Of a DNA stretch of 64,000 nucleotides, positions 15,212 through 27,200 are shown one piece after another. The stretch spans positions 1 through 64,000 of the IMG/VR virus record IMGVR_UViG_3300020446_001812; one strand, 5' to 3'. Under the pieces are notes generated by a model. It ran no database searches. It saw only the letters and a program-made list of their open reading frames with translations, and was not told the DNA's origin. The stretch is from a virus. Position 1 is the first letter of the stretch. Each line of letters begins with the position of its first letter. The position numbers and the translations under genes are program-made.

Positions 15212-18200
15212 TGGCTTATAATAATGATCAAAGTGAACAACCATTACCGGGCGGCACAAATGGCAGAAAACGTGAAAGTGCAAATCATTTACCTAGGTAT
15301 TTTAGAACACAATCAAATAAAAAGTTCTTACAAAGTACTTTAGACCAATTAATTCAGCCAGGTGTAGTAGAAAAACTTAATGGGTATATTGGTAGAGAAT
15401 CAGCCAAGGCGTTTTCTGTAACAGATAATTATGTATCAGACGTATCAGACGATAGAAAAAATTATCAATTAGAACCTGCATCTGTAGTAAAGGATAATTT
15501 AGGAAACGTAACTTTTTATAAAGATTATAATGATTATATAAACCAAATTAAAACTTTAAATTCTAACAACAACGATCATAGTATTTTAAATCAACAAGAA
15601 TTTTATGCATGGGATCCTCATGTAGATTGGGATAAATTAACTAACTTTAGAGAATACTACTGGTTGCCTAATGGACCACAAAGTTTTGGTGTTCCAGGTA
15701 ATACAATTGATGTTGAAAGTACTTATACTGTTCGTGTTGCTGACAACGTAGATAATAATGCATATCTTTTCACACCAGACGGATTGACACAAAACCCAAC
15801 TATAACATTATATAGGGGAATAACTTATAAGTTTGATATTGATACACCAAATTTGCCATTTACAATTAAAACTAAAAAAACATTAGCTGAAGGATTTGAC
15901 TTAGACAGTTCAAGTATACTTGTGTTACAAGGAGTTAGTGTACAAGGTTTAGAAAAAGGGGTTAGTACATTACAACTAGGTACAGATACTCCTGATGTTT
16001 TGTATTATATGGCATCTAATGATTTACAAGCAAGTGGTACTATAATTGTAAAGGATATTACAGAAGCAACTTTTATAGATGTAGAAAAAGAAATTATTGG
16101 AAAAAGAACTTATAAAGCTAGTAGCGGCGTTGATCTATCAAATGGAATGAAAGTATATTTTACTGGACAAGTAGTGCCAGAAAAATATGCTGAAGGTTCT
16201 TTTTACATAGAGGGTGTAGGTGAAGCTATAAAATTAATTCCAGAAAATAATTTAAATATTCCTACAGAATTTACAGACGACATAGAAATTCCATTCGACC
16301 AAAATGGATTTGATAGATTGCCTTATGGTAAAGCAATTGGTTTTCCTAAAGAAAAAGATTATATTGTAATTAATAGATCATCTCAAGATGGTAACTTATG
16401 GACAAGATATAATAGATGGTTTCATAAAAGTATAATTGAAATAAGTGCAAAACAAAATGATGAACCTGTTGAAATTGATCAAGCACAAAGGGCAAAACGT
16501 CCAATTATTGAATTTGAATCTAACTTAAAATTAAACAATTTTGGAACATTGAACAAACAAGATGTAGACTTGATAGATGATTTTACCACTGATGTTTTTA
16601 GCACAATTGAGGGAAGCATTGGCTACAATATTGACGGGGTAGATATTGTAAAAGGCATGCGTATATTATTTACAGCTGATCCAGATATGCTTGTAAGTGG
16701 TAGAATATTTGAAGTAGATATTATTAAGTTTGCAAATAATCAATCTACAAACAATCAGATTACATTAAAGGAAGTGTCCGACGGTATTCCGCAAGAAAAC
16801 GAAACAGTTTTAGCATTAGGCGGTACAAAATACAAAGGCAAAATTTTATATTATGCAAATAAAAAATGGAATGTATCGCAAGAAAAAACTAATCGTAACC
16901 AACCGCCAGTATTTGATATTTTTGATGACACTGGTAATAGTTACGCAGATACAACAGTGTATGATGCATCTACATTTACAGGTACAAAAATCTTCAGTTA
17001 TAAACAAGGAATGGGTAAAAACGACACAGAGCTTGGTATACCTATAAGTTATAGAAGTATCAGTAATGTTGGTGACATAGTATTTAATTTTGATTTACTA
17101 CAAGATAGTTTTACATATAGTGTTGATAATGATATTTTTACAAAAAATACTGATATAGGTTTTTTAAGAAAATATAATGGCTTAACAGATTTTACTTCTG
17201 TTAGCGGTTGGAAAAAAGTTGACACATTAAGCGAACAGGTTGTAATTAGGCAGTATATATTTGACAACTCTATAACTTCATTTGCAATTGACGTATATGA
17301 GCAAAGTGGTTTGTTAGATGATCTTTGGATTAGAGTTTATTTGAATAACAAATTGCAATTTATTAATAAAGATTATACTATAGAAAATGACGTGAATAAC
17401 AATGCTACTGTTGTTTTTAACAATGACCTAAATATAAATGATGTAGTTTTAATAAAAACAAAATCATCTGCTATAAAAAATCAAAATGGATATTATGAAT
17501 TTCCAGCGTCACTAGAAAGAAATCCAAAAAATGATGACTTACAAACATTTACACTTGGCGAAGTAAATGATCATGTAAGTTCTATTGTAGAAAATTTAGA
17601 TGATTTTGAAGGAGTTTATCCAGGAGTTGGAAACTTAAGAGATATATGTAATCTTGCAAGTAAAGGCAGAAGATTTTTACAACATAGTGCTCCAATGAAT
17701 CTTACTTTATATCATATTACAGATAAAGATTCTAATATTATTAGAAGTATTGATTTTGCAAAGAATGAATATAGTAAATTCAAAAGGTTATTTTTACAAA
17801 CAGCTGAAGAATCAAACTTCCAAGGCACTGTAAAAGATCATGTAGATAAAATCATGACGGATTTAAATCTTGCAAAAAATAAAAATAATCCTTTTTATTT
17901 TAGTGATATGGTTCCATTAGGAGCAGCTAAAAAACTTGAGTATACTATTTTAGATCCTGATGAACAGTTCTTTGCTTTATCAGAAATATTTGACTTATAT
18001 ATTCCTTCGAAAAAAAGTGTGCAAATTTATTTAAACGGAGTGCAACTTTGTCATGGAAGAGATTATACATTTAATGAAGAAGGTTTTGCTGTAATTACAT
18101 GTAATAAACAGCAAGATGATATTATAGAAATATACGAATATGAAACTACAAACGGTAGCTATATTCCACCAACTCCTACTAAATTAGGATTGTATCCTGG

Positions 18201-21200
18201 TTATGTTCCTGAAATATACATAGACAACACATATCAATCTCCAAAAAATGTTATACAAGGACATGATGGAAGTAGAATTATTGCATTTAATGACTATAGA
18301 GATAATTTACTTTTAGAACTAGAAAAAAGAATATACAATAATTTAAAAGTAAAATATGATGCAAATTTATTTGATATTCATGATTTAATACCTGGAGAGT
18401 ATAGAGCCACAGGAATAAGTCATGAACAGATAAACAAATCAATGTTAAGCAGTTTTATTAGTTGGAGTAAATTTATAGACCAAGATTATACTCTACATAA
18501 TTTTTTCGAAAGAACAAATAGATTTACATTTAATTACAGAAACGCTGATTCTCCATCTGGCAAAAATTTACCAGGATTTTGGAGACAAATTTATATAAGA
18601 GCATTTGACACAGATAGACCTCATACCCATCCTTGGGAAATGCTAGGCCTAACTGTAAAACCATCTTGGTGGGACACACAGTATGGACCTGCACCATATA
18701 CAAAAGATAATTTGTTAATGTGGACTGATATACAAGATGGAGTTATTAGAGATCCAAATAAAAAATATAAAATTGTTGTCAAATATAAAAGACCAGATTT
18801 GTTAAATCACATTCCGGTTGATAGCGAAGGAAATTTACTTCCTCCTTTAGATATAGGTTGGGTATCTAATTATCAACCAGATACTATTGATTTTAGTTTT
18901 GTTTTTGGAGACGGTGCACCAGCAGAAACTGCTTGGAGAAATAGTAGCGATTACAGATTTAGTATAATTAAAGCATTTGTTTTGAATAAACCTAGTGTTG
19001 CATTTTCAACTGGATTTGATAGAATTAATCAAGTAAGAAATAGTGCAGGTGAAATTGTTTATAAATCGACAAGCAAAAGAATTAATTTAAAGGATATTAT
19101 TTTTCCAAACACACCTGGCGAGGACACTCAAAATTATACAAGTGGTTTAATAAATTATGTTTCTAATTACATGGCAAACGATGTTTTAAAATCCTACAGT
19201 GATTATAAAAACAATTTAAAAAATATTAATAATCAACTTGGTTTTAAACTAGCAGGGTTTACGGATAAAGCAAAATTTAGATTAATATTGGATAGTAGAA
19301 CGCCAACAAATGAAGGAAATGTATTTGTACCTGACGAAAACTACAAAATATTTTTAAATACTAGCTCTCCTGTAAAAAAGGTTGATTATAGCGGAGTTAT
19401 AATAGAAAGACGTTCAGATGGTTATGTAGTCAAAGGATACAGTCCTGATAGCACTACTTTTAAATATTTTCAACCAGTTCAAAAACAGAACGATCCTAGT
19501 ATCAACATAGGCGGAATAAGTGAAAGTTATGTTACATGGGCCGATGATAAAACATATGTTCCTGGACAGAATGTCGAATACCAAGGTTCGTTTTACAGAA
19601 CAAAAACACAACACATAAGCACTGAAACTTTCGACGTAGAAAAATTTGCAAAATTACCGTCTTTACCTTTGATAGGCGGCAGGCAAGCGTTTGTTAGAAA
19701 GTCCTTCGATGTTATTACAGAAAAAGAAATAAATTACGGACATCTATTTACTGATATACAGGCAGTAGTAGACTTTTTGTTAGGCTATGGCGAATACTTA
19801 AAAAGTCAAGGTTTTGTTTTTGAATTTTTTGAAGGAGCCGAAAAAACTGTTTTAGATTGGCGGCACAGTGTAAATGAATTCTTATTTTGGACAACACAAA
19901 AATGGGCTGAAGGAAGTGTTATAACATTAAGTCCTGCGGCGGCAGAAATAAAATTAACTACTAATTATTCTATGGTAGATAACATTTTCGATGGATTTTA
20001 TGGATATAATCTATTTAAGTCTGATGGAACAAAGTTAGTTGAAGAGTTTGCAAATTTAGGCAGATCGCCTAATGAATTTATTTTACGTCCAAAAAATACT
20101 GCTGATGGTATATTTTATGTAAGTTTACCACTTGTACAAAAAGAACATGTTGTTCTAATAGATAACACAAGTGTATTTAATGACGTTGTCTTTGATCAAC
20201 AGCCCGGATATAGACAAGAAAGAATCAAAGTATTAGGATATAGAACAACTAACTGGGATGGTAGTTTAAATATTCCTGGGTTTGTATATGATGATGCAGA
20301 AATCTTTGATTGGGAATCTTGGACAGATTACGATATAGGGACAGTTGTAAAGCATAAAGAATTTTATTATAGTGCTCCTGCTAAAATTTCAGGACAAGAA
20401 AATTTTGATTCTAAACAATGGAATATTTTAAGCAACAAGCCTAAAGGCGGGTTGTATGCTAATTTTGAATATAGAACAAATCAGTTTGCAGATTTTTATG
20501 ATCTTGACTCTGATAACTTTGATGTAGAACAACAAAAGTCAGCACAGCATTTAATTGGATATCAAAAACGACAATACTTGGAAAATATTGTAAATGACGA
20601 TGTTTCTCAATATAAATTTTATCAAGGATTTATACAGGATAAAGGATCCAAAAATGCGTTAACCAAATTGTTTGATGCATTGGCTAGTGATGACAAAGAT
20701 AGTTTAGATTTTTACGAAGAGTGGGCAATCAAAGATGGGCAGTATGGTGCATCAGAAGGCTTTGATGATGTAATTTTTAGATTAGATGAATCTAAATTTA
20801 GATTAGTGCCGCAACCAATTGAATTAGTTAATACAATTACAGGCGATGAAACAGATCTAATATATAGAATACGTCCTTATGAAGTATATCAAAAATCTAA
20901 GAATTATGATCATAAACCTTTCCCCTCAAAATATGTTTTTGACACATATACAAGAAATGCAGGTTATGTAAATCAGCAAGATGTAAGAGGCATTGTTACA
21001 AATTATTCTAATATTGTAGATTTCAATTTTGCAAGTATTAAACAAAATGATTACATATGGGTAGGCAATGAAGACCGTAACTGGAATGTTTACCAGCACG
21101 TAGATACTAAATTTGTTGTAGAGAAAATAAACAAAGGCACTGATACTGTAAAAATTGTTTTAACAAAAAATGCAGATGGATTTGAAGTAGGTCAAATAAT

Positions 21201-24200
21201 AGGCGTACACGATGTTTATCATATAGATAGTTCTAAAGAAGATTTTGAAGGATTTTTTGAAATAACAGAAGTGACTAACAATGAAGTTACTGTCAAGGTT
21301 ACTACACCGTTAGTAGATGATATTGAAAATGTAATTGGAAATATTACAAAATTTAAAAAGGTGAGAGCAACAAACATTGCAGAAGCAAACTTAATTGCAC
21401 AAACTGGCATAAATGAAAATGACTTACTTTGGATAGATACAATTACAACAGAAAATGAGTGGAGTGTTTATAAAAATACAAATCGTTTTTCAGAACAAAG
21501 TAGGATTCAAAATAATCAAAGCGGAAATAATCATGATTACGGAAGAAATCTTGCAGTTGATGATAGAAACACAACATTACTTGTAGGCGCACCAAATTAT
21601 GAAGATGGAAAAGTTTATGTATATCACAGACCTACCAATGGACTGACCTATACTCTCACCCAAATATTAGAGCCTAACAAATTTGGTGATGATTTTGAAA
21701 AATTTGGCGAAAGTGTTGCAATAACTCCTGATGCAAAATTTATTGCAGTAGGTTCACCAAATGCAAGTAATGTAAAAACAAAATATGCAGGAGCATTTGT
21801 TGCATCACAAGATTATTCAAAAAATAGTGTTGTGCTTAAAGATGAAGGATTATGGAAAGCACTAGTTGATATAGAAGGCGAAGAAGCTAATATACAATTT
21901 AACAGTTTTTATAGTGTAGCTCAAGCCATAAATGCTTTAGGTTTACAAAATGATCCAAATAACAACATTACTGTTTTATTAACAGGAAATTATTCTGTAG
22001 ATCCTACCACAAATAATTATGCCTTTACAAGTTCAGTAGATCATATGTTAGTAAGGGCGCCTAAAAATTTATATGACGGTAGCGGAATCCATGATACATT
22101 TAAATTGACATGGAACAGTATAACATATGCAAATCAAGATACTACACCTTTGACATCAAAAGCACCGTTCAACGGGTCGCATGGTGTAATTACTGATGCA
22201 TTTCTTAGTAGTGAACACACAATACAAAAGAAGATTGATACTATTTTGTTTGTGGATACTGCAACAAATTTAGTAGAACTTGGAGACTTAGTTCAAACTG
22301 CTGTAGCTTCTGGATATGTAGATTATGTATACCAAGAATCGGGTGACTTAGTAATATACTTACGAGATGTAAACGGATCATTCAATAGTGAAGATAGTTT
22401 GTTTAGAGATGACGGTGATTTCATAGGACAATATGTAAAACAAGGACCAGTAGATCCAGTAGATACAAGTGATGTCTGGGGTGGTTATTGGTACATTGAT
22501 ACACCTACTTACCAACCTACAGCAAGTACAACTAATATAGATAAAGCCGCAGGCTTAATATATTATGATGTAATTACAGATAGTACAGATACTGGTAGAT
22601 ATTATTATAATAGTTTAGATTATGCAACAAATGCAATTAGTAGTCAAAATGTCTATAACGCATATATGCGTACTTTGACGTATAGGGGATTGCCAGGAGC
22701 AGGTGGAAGCAATAATATATTTCCAAGCGATCTTTACATAATGAGAGCTCCAAAGGATTTAACAGATGTAGTTAGTCCGGGTGATCCTGTAACTGTTTAT
22801 GTAAATCAATTACCTCAATATAATTCAGGCGACTTTAAAGATTTAACAACGATAGGATTATCAACTGCTGTAACAAATACCACAAGAAGCATTTATGATA
22901 TATGGGACGGATATATTAATTTTGATTTTACAAAATTTGATGTAAACGGAAATCCTTTCGAACCTAGAGTAGGTGATGTTGTAGAAGACCTTAGCACAGG
23001 CGCAACTGCAACAGTAGCTTTCTATCAGAGAGATAGTTTAAATGTTACTATATTTGTAAAAAATGTTTCAGGAACATTTTCAGTTGGTGACGACTATGGA
23101 CAAAATGCAGAAATAAAATTTATTGGTACACCTTCTGATCCGGATGTTACATACCAAGTTGATCGTACTATGGGCGAAATACAATTTGTTGGTTTAGGTT
23201 TCACAGCCGCAGGAATAGGAAAAATGCTTGTATTCCAAGCACCTCAAAATATTCCGTTATCAAGTGAAGATACATTAAATGATATAGAATATTGGATGTA
23301 TAGTACAGGTACAGTGTCTGGTATACCAAGACCTGCAAATCCACCTTCATCTATTAATAATGAATGGCAACAAGTATACAAGATTCCTGCAGAATCTACA
23401 GGTACAGGAAGCGGATTTACAAATGAAGGTGTATATACAATTTATAGTCAAGCCGCTCCAGGTAGGTACGATCCTATTGAAACTTATACAGTGCCAGAAA
23501 AACAAAATAATTGGAAATTAGGAAGTCAGTTACATTTTACTTTACATAATAATTTGTATAGATTAATGGTTCATGCAGAAGGAGAACAAACACAAGCTAA
23601 ACCAGGAAGAATATATTTTATTAAAAACGGAGTAGAAAATAATAATACATACACTTGGGAATATGCAAAAAACAAAAAATTTAAAGGTACATTCAATGAA
23701 TCAATAAATTACTTTGTAAATGATATTGTATACAGAGAAAATCCTGCCGCACTAGGCACAGGTATACTGTATAAAGCAAAAACTAACCTTGCACCCGGAG
23801 TTTTTGATCCTATTGATTGGACAAGCACGGATGATTTAATTGATTATGTAGGTTACATTCCAAACAGTACAGGTAATAGCGTAGTAAATGACAGCACAGA
23901 TGGTAGCACAGTATTAGACCAAACACTGTTATCAAAATTTGGAGAAAACTTTGATGTAAGCAAAAATGGAGAAGTAATAGTTGTATCTGCAATTTATGAT
24001 AATTCTAAACCTAATCAAATTGTTGTGTATAGAAACAAACAAGGATTCTATTATAGAGATCAAGAAATACAAGCTCCCGACAAAACAAGTGCTTACGGAC
24101 ATAGTTTAGCTATATCAAATGACGGAATGTTTATTGCTGTATCAGCACCTTACAACGATGATTATCGTTTAGACCAAGGCAAAGTATATGTATACAAACA

Positions 24201-27200
24201 AGTAAGCGGAAACTTTGTTTTAAATCAAGAATTACAAAGTCCAAATAATGAAAGGGCTGAAAGATTTGGTTGGAGATTACAATTTGACGGTAATAAATTA
24301 CATGTCACATCTCGCAATGCTGATTCTACAGAAAATACAACCTATGATGAAAAATCTACTGTGTTTGATGGAGCATTTACACGCTTTGTCGAAACAAGAA
24401 CAGATACAGGCGTAATTTTTGTATATGAAAAAACACCGCAAGGAATGTTGTATGCACAAGATATACAAATTACAGATCAAGATGTCAATACATTTGGACG
24501 AAACATTTTAGCAAAAAATAATCATTTATATGTAGGACTTCCAAACAAAACTGTAGCAGGAAAAGAAGGCCAAGTTATAGATTTTAGAATAGAAGAAGGT
24601 GTACAAATGTACACTACATATAGAAGTTCGCAACCAACTGTTGATGTAGACAAAATTAAAAAAATCTTTTTATATAATATTGAAGATGGAGAACTGTTAA
24701 CCTATTTAGATTATATTGATCCTATACAAGGAAAAGTTGCAGGACCTGCTGAACAAGAACTTACATATAAAACGTACTATGACCCTGCTGTATATTCTGC
24801 AAGTAAAGATAGTAGAGCAATTAGAGATGCCACAGCATCATGGGGAGCTGAAAGAGTTGGTGAAGTTTGGTGGAATCTAACAAACGCAAAATTTTTAAAT
24901 CCTTATCAAGGATCTATAGAGTATTCAACACAAAACTGGAATAAATTGTTCGAAGGAAACAGTGTAAATGTATATGAATGGGTAGAATCAGATGTAGTGC
25001 CTAGCCAATGGGATTCACAAGCAGATACAGAAAAAGGTTTCGAAAAAGGATATAGTGGAACTAGCTTGTATGGAGATAATGCGTTTTCTACAAAAAGAGT
25101 TTACGACAACGTTGCAAAAGCGTTTAAAACAAAATACTATTTTTGGGTAACAAATAAAACTATAGTACCCGATGTGGAATTTAGGCATATTAGTTTGAAA
25201 GATATTACTGAATTCATTACAGATCCTACTGCTAAAGGACACAAATATGTGGCATTGATAAGTCCAACAAAATTTGTATTACATAATTGTGATACACTTA
25301 TCAAAGGGACCGAAATAGGATTAAATGTACAATTTTGGACAATACAAAACCAAACTCAAAATATACATAATCAATATCAGATTGTCAGTGAAGGTTTAGA
25401 AACAAGCCAACCTAATCCAGATATTGTTAAAAAATGGTATGACAGCTTAATAGGATACGATAAGCAAGGTAGAATTGTTCCTGATCCTACATTAAGCGAC
25501 AAAGAAAAATATGGAACATTATATAGGCCAAGACAAGGATGGTTCAAAAATAAAAGTGAAGCATTAAAGCAATTTATTGAAAGGACAAACAGAGTCTTAA
25601 AAGATAATATTATAGTAGGAGATAAAAATCTTACAAATATATCTCAAGCAGAACCTAGACTTACCACTGCAAGCAATTTATATGATGTAGAAATAGATAC
25701 CTTCAGCGATATTTTTAGTGTAGGTGTTAATAATGTTGTTTCAGCAAAATTAAGTGTTGTAGTACGAAACGGAAGTATAATACAAGTCAATATAGATGAA
25801 GCAGGCAAAGGCTACAGATATCCTCCTACTGTTACAGTAAGTGGTGCAGGAATAAATGCAGAGTTAGAAACATCAATAGATGGATTAGGAAGAATAAACG
25901 ATGTTACAATTTTAAATCCTGGAAAAAACTACAATGATAACACCACTGTAAATGTAAGAAACTTCAGTGTTTTTGTAAAAGCAGATGAAACACTTGCAGG
26001 CAAATGGAGTTTATATGAAAGAATAACAGAATCAAGTTCTTGGAATAGATTAAGAAGCCAATCATATAACACAAATTTATATTGGGAATATATAGACTGG
26101 TATGCAAGTGGGTATAATGAAAGCACAGAAATAGATTATCTAATTGATTATAGCTATCAATTAACAAGCCTTGATAACCCTATTGGCACTATTGTAAAAA
26201 TTGCAAATATAGGCACAGGCGGTTGGCTGTTGTTAGAAAAAGAGTTTGATTTTGATACAGATGATTATACAAGAAATTATAAAACTATTGGCAGACAAAA
26301 CGGGACAATAAAATTTAAAAACACATTGTATGATGTCATTGCCGCAAATACAGGTTTTGATACTATCAGCTTTGATACAAAAATATTTGATAGTGAACCA
26401 ACAACTGAAACTAGAATTATTTTAGAATCAATAAGAGATGACTTATTAATTGATGAGCTTTTAGTTGAATTTAACAAACTTTTCTTTGCAGGTTTAAGAT
26501 ATGTTTTTGCAGAACAAACATATGTTGATTGGGCTTTTAAAACAAGTTTTATGAAAGCAAAACATAATGTTGGCAGTTTAAGAGAAGATGTAACATTCAA
26601 TAATGACAATTTACCTAGTTATGAATCATATGTAAAAGAAGTAAAACCATTTACCACAAAAATTAGAGAATATCTAAGTGCTTATGAAAAACTTGAAAAT
26701 ACACAAACTGTAACAACTGACTTTGACTTAGCTCCTAGTTACAATGTACAAGAAGGAAGGATTTTACCTTCAGATGTAAAAGTTGTAAACGATGTATTAG
26801 TTGGAACTGATACAAGTTTAGAAACATATCCAAATAAAAACTGGTTAGATAATAGTAGTTACGGTATCTTATCTGTAGAACCTGTAGAACAAGGACAAGG
26901 TTACACTAATCCGCCTGTGTTAGAATTAGTAGGAGGCGGAGGATCTGGTGCAATTCTAAAATCATATTTAGGCTCAAAAGGTAACGTTACTAAAGTAGAC
27001 GTAATTGTTCCAGGTTCTAATTATTATTCTGCACCAACTGTTACAATTAAAGGCAATTTGGTTGAAGGTGGGAAAGATGCAACATTCAGTGTGAGATTAG
27101 CACCTAATCCTGTCAGAGGAATAACAACAAAGGTTAAGTTTGATAGAACAGCTGGCATTTATGTTTATACAAAAACTGACCAAACTCAAACATTTACAGC

